Of a stretch of 64,000 nucleotides of DNA, positions 50,592-62,084 are shown piece after piece (positions within the stretch are counted from its first letter, which is position 1; each line of letters begins with the position of its first letter). The notes under the pieces were generated by a model, which saw only the letters and a program-made list of their open reading frames with translations, searched no databases and was not told the origin of the DNA. Origin of the DNA: Panulirus ornatus (taxonomy: Eukaryota; Arthropoda; Malacostraca; Decapoda; Palinuridae); contig NC_092231.1 in NCBI RefSeq assembly GCF_036320965.1, forward strand, positions 1,725,197-1,789,196, in the 5' to 3' direction. Made by a program: the position numbers and the translations under genes.

Positions 50592-50830
50592 GTAAGTCCA
50601 GGGCCTCCTGAAGGAGTACCTTTCACATAGTTCTGTACCTCGTGTAGGCTAGGTAATCCAGGGCCTTCTGCAGGAGTACCCTTTATTTAGTCCATGTTCC
50701 TCCTGTAGGCTAGGTAGTCCAGGGCCTCCTGCAGGAGTTACCCTTCATAGTTGTGTTCCACCATTGAGCTAGGTAGCCCAGGGCGTCCTGTTGCAGGAGG
50801 ACCCTCCACTAGGCTAGGGTATCCTCACTC
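50592..50830 (+). repeat. ~60-bp intronic minisatellite starting at the myosin splice donor
   Basis: About 3.7 degenerate units of roughly 60 bp start at the donor. Each opens with GTAAGTCCAGGG or a variant (GTAATCCAGGG, GTAGTCCAGGG, GTAGCCCAGGG), followed by a CTCCTGCAGGAG-like palindrome. Units begin near 50592, 50655, 50717 and 50777. The true 5' splice site is the first base of unit 1, so later units carry decayed copies of it. Confidence 0.75.
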
Positions 50831-51200
50831 GTTCACTAGACCTTGCAGGAAGGTTCTGTATAGGTATGTACGTCGGTAGAAGTCTTCTGTGTTCAGTGTG
50901 TGTGTGTACACTGACTCAGAGGGCACGAGGAACGGCCGAACGATGTAAATGTGTGGGATGTGAGCAGTACATAGTAGTGTGTAGAGCGCTTGTGTTGCAG
51001 CTGTAGTGCGGTACGCTGATTGGCTGGTTGTAAGAAAGATCTGTATTTACATAAGGAGCAAAATTTATGTAGTATGATGAGTTTGTCTCTAACGTGATGC
51101 ATGCACTTAGTCTCTGGTTTAGTCCTTAGTGTGAGGTGATGTCATGACACACGCACATACACACGGACGTGTGTAGGTGTACTTTCATTTTAACCTTTTA

Positions 51201-51202
<2 letters not shown>

Positions 51203-51261
<59 letters not shown>
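51203..51261. repeat. (AT)n tract in the presumed myosin intron
   Basis: About 59 bp of AT. Confidence 0.96.
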
Positions 51262-51264
<3 letters not shown>

Positions 51265-51628
51265 AGAATCTAGGGAGGGAGCAGCACTCTTGGTGCCCAA
51301 ACTCTTGCCTTGTATTTATGTATGATTTCGAGTCGTCCATTGTTGTACGCATTTGTTCCCTCTTGCATGCGCGGATGCATGCATTCCTGTGTCCTTGTTT
51401 ACATGTTTTGAGGCAGTTGATGGTAATCAGCATGTGTAATCCCCATACTGCCCCTAGAGAGAGAGAGAGAGATGGGCTTTGCCCTCCGTAGTGATCACTG
51501 GTCAGACCTGTTGATATACGTACCTTCATAAGTTAGATCAACGAGTAGTGAAGTATACAGTCATCAGTGTAGAATTCCTAGAAAGTTAGTCTGTGGAATT
51601 GAGTGGTGGAGGTTCATCAGTACATGGC

Positions 51629-51808
51629 TTACCCCCTGGAGCTCGACGGTGCCATCCGTGAGCAAGACGGAACTGTTCTGGAGCACGTGGGTATAATGGC
51701 CCTTTGGGGTCGTTAAAGACTGGGCCGTCAAACCCAACGGTCGTTCTGTCGTGCTCAAGGATCGAACTGTCGTTTCTCGAGGATCGTACCGTCGTGTTCA
51801 CGGGGTTA
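51629..51808. mobile_element. Palindromic foldback element copy
   Basis: The left end is TTACCCC and the right end GGGGTTA. The left arm has GAGCTCGACGG and GAGCACGTGGG words. The right arm has CCGTCGTGTTC and TGTCGTGCTCAAGGATCG words. The core is diverged (TGGCCCTTTGGGGTCG). Both arms are present, so the whole unit is palindromic. Confidence 0.72.
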
Positions 51809-51858
51809 GACAAGTGTAAGCTGTTGTACCGTGTGTAGTAGTGATGCTGTAAGTTCCC

Positions 51859-51876
51859 CTCCCCCCCCCCCCCCCA
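51859..51876. repeat. Poly-C tract
   Basis: C-rich run of about 17 bases. Confidence 0.9.
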
Positions 51877-53535
51877 TCCCAATTGTCTGTAATGTAATGA
51901 GCTGTTGTTTTGAAGCTGGCTTTGCCATGCCGTTTCCAGAACGTGGTATGTACGTGAGTGATTATGGTGGTGGTGAAAGTGAGAGAATGTGAGGTCAGAG
52001 GTCATAGAGATGTTGAGTGACTTTAAGAATGGTGGTTGGTTGACCCCTGGTGACCCCAGAAAGGTAATGTTCCAAGTGTTGAGGTCATATCCTTCTGTGA
52101 AGACATGATGAATGCCCTTGTTTCCTTCCCTTCCTCCTGCGTTTATCATACTAGTCTCCATTCTTAACACTACTGTACTGAGCACATGTGTAGTATAATG
52201 GTGCGTGCATAACCCATTTATGGAAGCAGTTACTGAGGCCTGGAAGATAGTCAGTAACTCTGCTGTAGTGGTTCTCCAGTACACGATGTGAGAGAGGTTC
52301 TGTTTATCCTCATCTCTTAACCATTCTGTCTGTTATTTTTTTTGTACAATATGATCAACACTTTGGAACAACACACACGCACACACACACCCTTCCTATA
52401 ATCTTGCCACCTTCTCAAAACGTTAATCTCTTCCAAACTTTCCTTTACCAAACTCTTGATTTGTTTATTTGCTGAGCCATGATCATGGTGCTGCTGTTGT
52501 CATATACAGTTTGTTGTGGTCTGTTCCAGCAGCTGGACTGGTGGCTTCTCCAGGTGTCATGCAACACTAACAGTTAAGGCTGGGACACCAGCCTGGGTCA
52601 CCTCTTCATCAGGGTGGGAAAATAACCTCCAGAAATTCTCTACTTTTAGCAAATTTCTGCTAGCAGTGTACACCGTCTGCACTATGGCTTCTGGAGTATT
52701 TATATATCTTAAGTGTGTTTGTAAACATCTGCTGGACACACACCTTCAGCCGATGTTTCCCATCGGTTGTCTGTTCTCATTGATAACTCTGATGCTTCTT
52801 GCCTCCTTGGTTCTCATTTGCGGAGGCAGCTTGCTGGTGGGTGGGTTTGGGGAGAAAAGAAAATGTACTGGTAGGTTTTAGGGAGAAACAGTGTAATGGT
52901 ATGGGCAGTGTGTGTGTGTGGAAGGTCCCCACTTTTTCCGAGTGAAGCGTCCGGGACGCACGACAGGCCGAGCTGCGGTATGGATAGAGGACGTCATCCA
53001 AAACCATCAACAAGTATATACTTCGTACAGGAAGTTATCCCACCATTGGTCTCACTTTGTGAGGTTGGGTAGGAGCAGCAGCAAAGAGTCCAGAAAGCGA
53101 ATGGATGAGGTTGGAGGCGACGTGTGGTGGAGGGTGTGTGCTGCGGGAGTCACAGCGCCAGGATTGTTGCTAAGAAAAGACGCAGAGATTTATCAAATTT
53201 TTCTCGACATGGCGACGAGACGACCTTAGAGGGACCATTGTTTTGATGGAGGCGCAGCCTCCTCCATATGGCTCCTTCAGACTTGGGAAGCATCCACTGT
53301 ATACGAGTCGTAGACCTGTGACGGAACCCATCAAGGTCAAGAAGCTAGAAGTCATGCCATTTTAATCGTGGGTCGCAGTGGGGCTGAGCATGGGGTGGGT
53401 GAGGACTGTGTTCAGTATGAATGACACATGGGAGGAAATGATGATGTGATGTTGATAAGCCTCAGCTGTGATAAGCCTCCCTCAGGAGGGTGTGTGTGTG
53501 TTCGGTGTTAAAGTAACTAAGGATCTGAACATTTT

Positions 53536-53650
53536 CAAACACGACCGTGTGATCTGTGGCAATGATGGTCCGGCCTTTGACCCTTACCCTGAAGGGTCAT
53601 GTCGAACGTCAGGTCCTCATAGCCAAGGGTCGCCCTGTTGGTGATGCCAC
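53536..53650. mobile_element. Palindromic element copy
   Basis: ACACGACCGTGTGATC leads to ATGATGGTCCGGCCTTTGAC, CCTTACCCTGAAGGGTCATG and AGCCAAGGGTCGCCCTG. The core is well preserved. Confidence 0.62.
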
Positions 53651-53899
53651 CATTATCATCAGCACTCAAATGGGCAGCATCGTGACGCGCGCTGTGCGCA
53701 CCTGTCCAACATGGTCTCCTCCCCGGGCCACCAGAGAAAGTCATAGACGGGTACTTACGGATTAATGATGGCTGAGACAACGCTAGCCTCCCCGGCTCTC
53801 CTTATCGATTTGCCTCTTATGACGTATTACGTAGGTCTCCCATAGCTGATAACAGATGGCGCTGGTAACGTAACTCTTAATCTAATCCTGGTGGTGACG

Positions 53900-54030
53900 A
53901 TGTACCTTAAATCAAGATGGTTCCGGAGGTCCTCTGACCCCACAGCTGGGTCTGGGACCTTAACTTACCCAACGTTTACTTTACGATGGTTTCGGAGGTC
54001 TTCTACTCCCACAGCTGGGTCTGGGGTCTA
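53900..54030 (-). repeat. Inverted CATCGTAAGG tandem units (family 2)
   Basis: Two units about 69 bp apart, each with GATGGTTTCGGAGGTC-like sequence and CACAGCTGGGTCTGG. Confidence 0.62.
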
Positions 54031-55179
54031 GATTATATTCCTTTCTTGCTCACTCAAGCTGTTTGTGGCTGCGATTCTTAGGACTGCATGATCACCATAC
54101 TCCTGCTGGCCTGGTACAGGTTTGAAGTACTTGTCCAGGTCGTGGTTGAACCTCCCGACTGAACAGTGTGATCGCTCCAGGCAGGGTGTATGATGACTGC
54201 AGGCTGTGTAGTCACCACCTAGGTCTTGTATGTTAGTACTTCTCTGTTGTACGTCTGTACGTAGACCCAGCCAGACCATGAGGGACCACTGGGTGTGTCT
54301 TCTGGCCGGGGGTGGCCTCACGTGCCCCACTGCTTAATGGTTATATATAAACTTGGAGGAGATTATTCATACTTTGTGTGACCTCCACCAGCATTGTCTT
54401 GGCTGATGATACCTTATCATCTTATCATTACACCAAGCCTGAACGACTACAGTGGATTATTTTTGTATGACTAATGGTAATCGTTGTGGTACCGAAGTCT
54501 CTCTGATGAAAGAACAGTCTGGTCATTTGAGAACTTGTTTGTCTCGGTGTTACTGATGCAGGCAGGTCAGATATCGTGGCGTGGAGTGGTAGCTCGCGTG
54601 AGCACACCGCTTGGCTGTGTTGCTCGCTAAATAATTTGAGGAGGACCGGATGATTGTGGCGTGGTGGAGACCAGAGGGACGACATCCTCCAGGTCTTGAA
54701 GTTGCCTCTCTGGTGAAGGTTAGGCAGCAGAGTGGTAGTGTTCTTCAGTGTGAAGCGTTACCTACATTCTCTGTCCAAGTTTTCGTTGGGAGTATTCAGG
54801 TCTTCCTTGGGAATGGAGAACTACTTCGGATATGAGGAACGGCGTCCATCGTGTGCCTTGCTTGTGGGTACCAGTAGGAGGGTATTGGGACCCGCTCCTC
54901 GCTCTCCAGGTTGGCCCCCGACCTGGCCTTCCACTTGGTCCTCGAGAGGTGACAGGATAAGCTCGAGGTATGGCCAGTAGGATGATACCCTGGCTGTATG
55001 TGCAGGCAAGCAGGGCTGCTGAAGTACTGGTGTTAAGAGGTTCCTGGTAATAAGACATTACTTCAACATTTCCTCTTTAACTGTCACACTCTCTTGCTTC
55101 ACTGATCATGTATATCTTCATTAGACCCGTGTGATTGTGGTGAGAGGCTAACGAAAGACGTATGGAAGTAAGTGTTGAG

Positions 55180-55182
<3 letters not shown>

Positions 55183-55215
<33 letters not shown>
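55183..55215. repeat. (TG)n tract
   Basis: About 16 TG units. Confidence 0.95.
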
Positions 55216-55216
<1 letters not shown>

Positions 55217-55745
55217 GTACTAGTCATGTGCGATGTTGACGTACCACTTAGCGAAGGCAAACCCTATATTTACAAGGCTTTGTGATGGGTGTATGCATGG
55301 GTGGCCTTGCCTGGGGTGCAGCAGGCCTCTGCAACATGGTTGTCAACCTTTGCATCCCATTTTCGTCTAGATTTTTTTTCTTTTTTGCATAGAACTTCCT
55401 TCTATACTGTCAAACATGTTATTATTAGCAGTAGCTTAGGTGAAGGCAGTAGTGCAGATAACTTATTAAACAAGTATGATATTAATGACTGTGTAACAGT
55501 TGAGGTCACTAAGTTGGTTATACTAGTGTTGTATTTAATGATCAAGAACGGTATTGTGGGAGGGACTGTGTGCACTGTTACATGATCCTTAATCTCATGC
55601 TTCCAGCATGTGCATGGTTAATATCCCTTAAATGTGTCTAACTCTGATGTTTCTCCCACAGATTAACAACAGTAATTGTGGTCACCTTTGGTGCATACCT
55701 GTACATAACCCGTTTTGTATATTCTTCAATATTCATAACTACATG

Positions 55746-55884
55746 TAACCCCTTCACGGTGCTACCCTTAAGCACGACGGCGCGACCCTCGCCTCTAACC
55801 AGGTCCGTAAGGGTCAGGTCAGAGGTTAGACCATGATGCCCAAGGGTCGTACCATCGTTCTGAAGGGTTGTAGTGAAGGGGTTA
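55746..55884. mobile_element. Palindromic foldback element, best-preserved copy (TTAA/CCCC ends)
   Basis: This 139-bp copy has perfect 12-bp inverted termini: TAACCCCTTCAC at 55746 and GTGAAGGGGTTA at 55873. The left arm carries GCTACCCTTAAGCACGACGG, the centre GTAAGGGTCAGGTCAGAGG, and the right arm CCCAAGGGTCGTACCATCG. The outer context is GTAA on the left and TTAA on the right, consistent with a TTAA target. AGGTCA-G-AGGTTA at 55816-55828 is close to a DR1 nuclear-receptor site. There is no coding capacity. Confidence 0.8.
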
Positions 55885-56644
55885 AATGTGCTACTAATCT
55901 GCATGCTGTACCATGGATCCTCCCGCCTCCCATCTTCTATATATATATGTATATGTATTATTTCTGCAGTTACCCTCCTCGCCCACCCAGGTCAGTACCC
56001 AGCCATGATCCATCTTCACTTAGTTTATGAAGCCTTCTGGAGACTTGGCAACCTCTACCTCTTTTTTTCTCGCTCTCTCACTCTCTCATTCTTTCTCGAG
56101 ACTTATGGCCAAAGCCTTAACGCTCATTCTGTGAAGTCCTCCCCTCCCTCGTGACCTCCACTACCTCCGTTACTGTTCCTTCATGACCTCCGTTACTATT
56201 CCTCCATAGCTTCCGTCAATGTTCCTTCATGACCCTCCCACCGCCATCACACAAGTCTACAGCATCTCTGACGCCTCACACGAGCACCAGTGATACATGA
56301 CGACTTCCTCGCCTCGCTACCTCGGACCATCACCCACTTGCGTTACTCTCCAAGCTTCCTGCCGTAAATGCACATCTTCCCGCCCGTGATGACACGCACT
56401 GGTTATAACGTATGCGTAACTACGGTTCCTGCACAGATCGTTGGCTTTATCAGGCAACTTTGTGTAGTTCTTTCTAGACCGGTTGTTCCACGGCATGTTC
56501 ATCCGTTCCTGGCTGTACTGTGATACCATCGCAGGAGAGGATGCAGTGCACGACCTCACCGAGCACGTGTTGAGGTGGAATATCTTCATAACGCTGTTAG
56601 ACCATTCCGCGGTGCCCCCTCCAGCTACTTAATATGCCTTAGTT

Positions 56645-56775
56645 CGGTTCATTGACATCACGTCGCCCCCTCTATACCACATCGCTGCAAATCATTCTTA
56701 TCCCGTGCATGCCTTTCACCCTTCTGGATGTTCAGGCACCAAAGACTCAAAATCTTCAGACACTTCAGTTTCAAT
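56645..56775 (-). pseudogene. Small LINE fragment (RT C-terminal coding region)
   Basis: The plus strand reads CTCTATACCACATCGCTGCAA, interrupted but clearly related to 44105-44215 in the intact LINE: matching TATACCACATCGCT, CATGCCTTTCACCCTTCTG and ATGTTCAGGC blocks in the same order. It corresponds to the last ~35 codons on the minus strand. No open frame is preserved. Confidence 0.65.
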
Positions 56776-57208
56776 TATCACATAGAGGCGCGTGAGGGTC
56801 AGCTCTTGTGTGCACCCCATGTCAGCTTCGCCAGTAGTTTGACGGGTAACATAACGACCCTCATGATAGCCGTAGACTCCCGGTTAACTAGCCTGTGAAG
56901 CGACCGACTACGTTCCGGTAATCGGATACCGTTGTGTCTCGCTATGTCGCCAGGCTCACTCCTTTCGTGTCCCGATATCATGTTACTAAAGATCCTGTTA
57001 CGGAAGGCTCTCCTGAGCCAACTATTTCATCGATTTGTTTTATCGGTAAAATAAATAATGACGAGGGTGAAGATACGTCCTCTGTGTCGTGTTCAAACGC
57101 GGCTATCGTGCCCTTCACCCTCTACTGGTCCTCTCTGAGTAATGGCTGATCCACGAGCCTTCCCAAACCCGACTTTTTTTGAATTTTTGGTACTATCAGC
57201 CGTGCTCG

Positions 57209-57209
<1 letters not shown>

Positions 57210-57242
<33 letters not shown>
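57210..57242. repeat. (CA)n tract
   Basis: About 16 CA units. Confidence 0.95.
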
Positions 57243-57243
<1 letters not shown>

Positions 57244-57593
57244 ATGACTTCCACCCCACAACGCACCTTAGCCCTACATCCCTCGCCAACGCAGCACATT
57301 TATTCTTGTTTCTTTCCTCCAAGTTACTCGTCCATACTGTACCTTGAGTCCAGACTTGACTTACGGGACCTCTCTCTTATCCTGTAGTCCTCCTCTCCTC
57401 CTCCTCCTTGCCATGTGTCTCCTGTCTTCGAGTCCCTCATATTGAACCCACCATGTAAAGATCCCTCCCCTCCCTCCTGCCCATGCATGACCCCCCGTCC
57501 TTCCAGCCTCCCTGGTGGTCCTGCCCCTCCCCCACCAGTAAGGCTCCTGACTAACGATTCTCTGGCTCTGTCCTCCGGGCTGGGCACCACCAG

Positions 57594-57638
57594 CAGGGCG
57601 AGGAACAGACGCTTCACACGGGCAACGTCTACAAGTCT
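57594..57638 (+). CDS. Candidate cassette microexon of the myosin gene (loop 1 insert)
   Basis: A 45-bp (or 42-bp) open segment reads QGEEQTLHTGNVYKS, or GEEQTLHTGNVYKS. It has a branch-like CTAAC at 57551-57555, a pyrimidine-rich tract, and a tandem CAGCAG acceptor at 57591-57596. The donor is strong: GTGAGT from 57639. Both ends are phase 0, matching the phase-0 end of the P-loop exon at 50591, on the same strand. Class II myosins are known to carry short alternative inserts at this point (loop 1), which alter ADP release. The insert itself resembles no myosin sequence I can recall, so the link is inference. A chance open segment or a different gene remains possible. Confidence 0.3.
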
Positions 57639-58029
57639 GTGAGTACACAGTCTCTTCTTCCACCACCACAGAGACGCCTACCTACTTACACACGCCTCTT
57701 GCACTGCCCCTCCCTCCTTCCTGCTGCTGTTGCATCGTGACTTAACTCAGCTTCCTGCATCTTGCCCACTTAGGGCAGGACTGCAAGCTACGGGATCCGC
57801 CTCCCGAATCCTGATTCTAACATCCGCGGCCATTAAACTGTGTGCGATGCCTGTATGTGTACCTCAGCCGGTATAGTTCATTCAGCAGCGGCTGGCCACA
57901 ATGGGTTGACCCGTATGATCCCGTGGCAAAGATTAAATTCCCCCCCAGAGAAATGTGTAAATGTTTGTTCTCTCGAGTGTTATCATACAGGATCATTGAA
58001 CAGAAAATGGCCGCGTCAATATTGTTAAC

Positions 58030-58165
58030 ACTTCTCATAACGATGGTTCGACCGTTCAGCATGGCGGGACGACCCTGTGTGTCCCATGGCCTGGTGTTTG
58101 ACCTGACCCATGAGGGGCCGTGTCGGAGGCCGGGCGGTCGTCGTGCTCAGCGGTCGTACAGCTTG
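58030..58165. mobile_element. Palindromic element copy
   Basis: ACGATGGTTCGACCGTTCAG and GGGACGACCCTGTG form the left arm. CCTGGTGTTTGACCTGACCC is the core half, and GGGCGGTCGTCGTGCTCAGC the right arm. Confidence 0.6.
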
Positions 58166-58867
58166 GCACACACGAATGTTTGACGTTGGTTTGGTCACCC
58201 ACAGTTCTTGCCCGGTGCTTCAGCTTGTGTTGGGTTTTGCTTCCTTATTGTCTTCGTAAACTTGTGATATTCTTGTGTTGTGAATCTGTCATAACTCTCA
58301 GATTGTGTTGTAAATCTGTCATAACTCTGAGCAGTAGAGGGACGAGTTGTACGCTTTGTACGATCGTTCCACTGTTGTACACAGGGAGAGAAAACGTGTT
58401 GTGTGGAATCATGATCACTGATCGCTTTAGATAACCACATCAGTGACCAGTCCTGATGGCCATCGTCCGACTCAGGGTATCCAGGGTGATCGTCCGCCTT
58501 AGGTTGCTGTATGTCAGCAAGGGACGCCCTTACACCACCTGAAATAGGTCGAAAAGACGCCCCTGGGGAGGGCCCACACTGTAGGCCGCCCAGTCCTCGC
58601 TGTGCCACTATCGTGTTGGTGGTTCTGCCTCGATGATATATATTGTCCAAGCGATGTACACACCTCGGCTGCCCAGCTCTTTAAGAAACATCTTGTGTTC
58701 TGTTTATACAATCTTCAAAAACAGGAAATCACTAATCTGAAAAAACGAAGAAACTTTCATTATTCACTTTCATTCCTCAGGATTGTGAGGTTGTGCGATG
58801 AACTTACCTAATACAAGAAAAATACGTTGTTTTAATGAGACAACATATGTCAGACCTACGTGATGCA

Positions 58868-58890
58868 TTTTTTTTTTTTTTTTTTTTTTA
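58868..58890. repeat. Poly-T tract
   Basis: About 22 T residues. Confidence 0.94.
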
Positions 58891-58950
58891 GACTTTTAGA
58901 CAATATATTTTGAAGTATACCCTGTAATCCAGAAGTTTTACTTCCGGCAG

Positions 58951-59100
<150 letters not shown>

Positions 59101-59143
59101 GCACAAACACGAATATAATGCATATGAACGCGGACTTTTCATA

Positions 59144-59233
59144 GAACTCATAATACCCTCCTACAGCAAGGATTCGAACCTGGACCGTTTTTCGTGGTAG
59201 CTGGGAACGCTAACAGTTCGCCTATGATCGCCC
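59144..59233 (-). mobile_element. tRNA-derived SINE head, inverted copy 1
   Basis: The minus strand reads GGGCGATCATAGGCGAACTG, a box A-like start, and has a perfect box B GGTTCGAATCC at 59166-59176. The cloverleaf is poor (the acceptor ends do not pair), so it is a SINE rather than a tRNA gene. Downstream on the minus strand it continues to GCGTTCATATGCATTATA and then the AT and CT tracts at 58953-59099. Confidence 0.65.
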
Positions 59234-59250
59234 TCTAACAGGGAAATGAC

Positions 59251-59274
59251 TATTCGATTACAAGTAATCGAATA
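59251..59274. repeat. Perfect 11-bp palindrome arms between the inverted SINE heads
   Basis: TATTCGATTAC, AA, GTAATCGAATA. It lies in the 94-bp spacer separating the two opposed SINE heads. Confidence 0.93.
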
Positions 59275-59327
59275 CTCTTCGTCTCACATCCACGAGCAAC
59301 GGGGTCTAGACCGGTCAGATACTATTA

Positions 59328-59418
59328 GGGCGATCATAGCCGAGCTGTTAGCGTTCCCAGCTACCACACAAAAGGTCCAGATTCGAGTCCTTGCTGTTGG
59401 AGGGTATTGTGAACTTTT
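59328..59418 (+). mobile_element. tRNA-derived SINE head, inverted copy 2
   Basis: It starts GGGCGATCATAGCCGAGCTG, with a box B-like AGATTCGAGTCC near 59379-59390, and continues GGAGGGTATTGTGAAC. It is roughly 85-90% identical by eye to the reverse complement of 59144-59233, 95 bp away. Confidence 0.65.
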
Positions 59419-59565
59419 TCATTACTTAGCACGATGGTTGTGATTATCATCAGCTCGTAGCCCGGGGTTGGCTGTGTGGCTAAGACATGCGGCTTGAAGT
59501 GTGTTGGTGCGGACGAGTCTCTGCTGGAGAGGTCGTGGTTGTGGTCGGCTGATCCCTGGGTCCAC

Positions 59566-59584
59566 CAGCAGCAGCAGCAGCAGT
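59566..59584. repeat. (CAG)n tract
   Basis: About six CAG units. Confidence 0.92.
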
Positions 59585-59689
59585 GGTGCGTGTGTAGTCT
59601 AGAATGTGTGACCCACGAATGCCTGCGTGGCTCACTCCTGATGGTGGAGTAGCCGTCTCTCTCAGTACAGCAGTACAATCCCGTAGTAT

Positions 59690-59765
59690 AACTGTATGAC
59701 CGAAGGGTGGGTTTTTCTGGCCTTTGACCTGACCCTTAAAGGCAGAGTGGTCATCCTCGAGTGAC
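59690..59765. mobile_element. Palindromic element fragment
   Basis: TCTGGCCTTTGACCTGACCC followed by TTAAAGGCAGAGTGGTCATC. The left core is intact and the arms are truncated. Confidence 0.5.
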
Positions 59766-62084
59766 GTAAAGTGAGGCTGGCGGATGAGCAGGGATGAGGT
59801 TAGGAAGAGATGATATGAGGTGGTGTAAGTGTGAGGGCCACGTAGTACTTAAGTTGTGCTGTGGGTGCTGCCGCCCTCCTCAACCACCTACACCAGTGGT
59901 TGTTGTCAGTGTGTGTGCTCGCGCCTCCCCATCCCTGCTGGTGGAGCAATACTCGAGGGTAATGTAACTTTGGAGCATCGTACGGGGAGAGAGGTGGTGG
60001 GTGGTGAGGGGTGGTTGGTTAAGACCTAGGTCGCGGTAAGGAGGTTACGCTGGGGGGGGGAGGGGGTTACACCCCCCAGCCACCATATGAGGTCTCCTGC
60101 CCTGGTGGAGCAGCTCCCTGTGTCTAGGGGGCCTGCCCCTCATGACGCTTCACAATGCAACAGTGGAAAACGTCTCGAATAGCGCACTCAGGTCGCTCAT
60201 TAAGCGTTAATTACCCTTGTTGTGTATACAGGTGGCGGACATCCCCGGCAGGAGGAGTGAGAGAGAAAAAAAAACCGTGTCAGTCGGCGGGAAGAAAGCT
60301 AGGCTGGTGTGGGGGAGGGGAGGCAGTAGGGATTCAGAGACTAACATGACTAAGGCGTCGGTGCGTCCGGCCGGCCGGCCGACCACAGCTGTAGCGTAAT
60401 GTCGGACGATGTTTCTTGTTTTAAAAGGCCGACGACGAGAGCGAGATACGTTGTCCACTGGTGTGGTGCGTGTGCGGCCGGGGGAGGGTAGAGCAACACT
60501 TGAGTGTCGCAAGTATAGGTTGTAGCAGATGGTTGTTATGTACTAGTAGTGGGTTGTTACGTTCTGGTGGAGCTATAACTGGTCGTTGTCTCGTTGGGCA
60601 TGGAGGCAGGAGAGGATCGAATACAGAAGGTATATAGCAGTACATGAGGAAGTCAGATCACTGATGATCTAATGGTGAACATGACGAGGTTATCTGCTGG
60701 GAGGACATAGGATGAACAGCTACGACACCTGATGATCTGAGACGTGATTACCTGCTGGAGGATGGTAACCCGTGTTACTCGTGAGGCGGGATGGTTAAGC
60801 AGTGCACTGTACATGTATGTAGCTATGACGGTGAGGGATGGGTCAGCCTGGGGCTGGAGGAAATTGGTCAAGGTTATTATAGAGGTTTTTTTCTCGAGTG
60901 TACACGTGAAGCAGGTGTCCTGGTGTGCTGTGGAGAGTCTGGTGATGGTGCAGACGGACGAGTAGATCAAGTCTAGGAGGCAGATGTGTCGGGCTGGGAT
61001 GACTGACGGGGCAGGAGCCATGTCCTTCAGTATACTGTTATTTTAAAGATTAAGTGGATGATCTTTACTTTCACTTGGAAGATAACCTCGTCATGGACCA
61101 TCATGCCGTGCGTTATCTGTCTTTCCCATACACTGTCCTCCAGCAGGTAACCTCGTCACAGAACAGCTCGTCTTCTGTCACTGGCTCTGCCACGCTTTCC
61201 CTGTGATTTCCCTGGGAGACTGGACCATAGACACCAGGTCTTTAGGATCTGTGGGTCGTCTCTATAGCTGGAGACGGGTTCTGTGCCTGTCAGTCAGTCT
61301 GTGTCTCTACCGTCGTCCACCCACGAAAGGTGGACAGATGAAGACTAGTGAGCGAGAGAGGAGTGAGTGATAGGAATAAGAGGACGTGGGAGAGTGGGTG
61401 GGAAGGTGTATGGTGAGAGGTAATCCACGCGCCGTAGTGGTGAACCTCCTGCTGGAGACTTTCTCTCTTGATCTCTTGACCCCGTAGGGGGTAGGGTGAG
61501 GGGAGGAGGCCCCCAGAACCTAGGGGAGGGAGGAGCGTCCTTGAGCAGCGCAGATTGGCTGGCTCCGGTGCTCCGCAGGCAGCCTAGCATGCCGTCTGTA
61601 TTTTCCTCGGTGGAGGCATTTGATGGCACCTGACCCCGGCCAAGACCAGTTGTGTCAAGTGACTCATCCATGGGTCAAGGCCCCTCAGTTGTGTATACAT
61701 ACTTATATACTTTTCCTCCAAGCATAATGAGGTGTGGGTGTATCAGCAGTGTGTGTGGTCGCTGTACAGTTCATGTACACGCATCAGAGGCCACGTAAGG
61801 TAACCGTAACGTGGGTTACCGTAGAAAACGGTGGGCAGTAACACACTTCGAGTATTGCCAGATCCTCCCTGAATGGTGTTTCGTTGGCTTGAATTGTTGT
61901 AGGTACTCCTCGCTGGCACTCTAGTTTACGAGGAGAAAAATATTATCATGCAGGTTTAGCACAGGTGAACGAGTGCGCACCATATATCGTCGGGGATTCA
62001 AGTTTCAGCCATACAGACGAAGATGCGACGCCCTGTCAACGAACACTATTGACGTGTCCTCCTAGGTCCCTTGTGCTGCGGCAC

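Larger units (their letters stand above)
51877..55745. other. Probable myosin intron, no exon recognised
   Basis: A 121-codon frame (52516-52881, +) with hydrophobic stretches matches no family I know. Other frames are short. Confidence 0.5.
59423..62084. other. No gene recognised
   Basis: GC-mixed sequence with the CAG tract and one palindromic fragment. No further myosin exon identified. Confidence 0.55.

Noticed and set aside
52516..52881. 121-codon protein with hydrophobic segments
   Set aside because: No family match and no splice context. It lies within a likely intron.
59166..59233. Functional tRNA gene
   Set aside because: Box A and B are present, but the acceptor and anticodon stems do not pair. 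It is treated as a SINE head.
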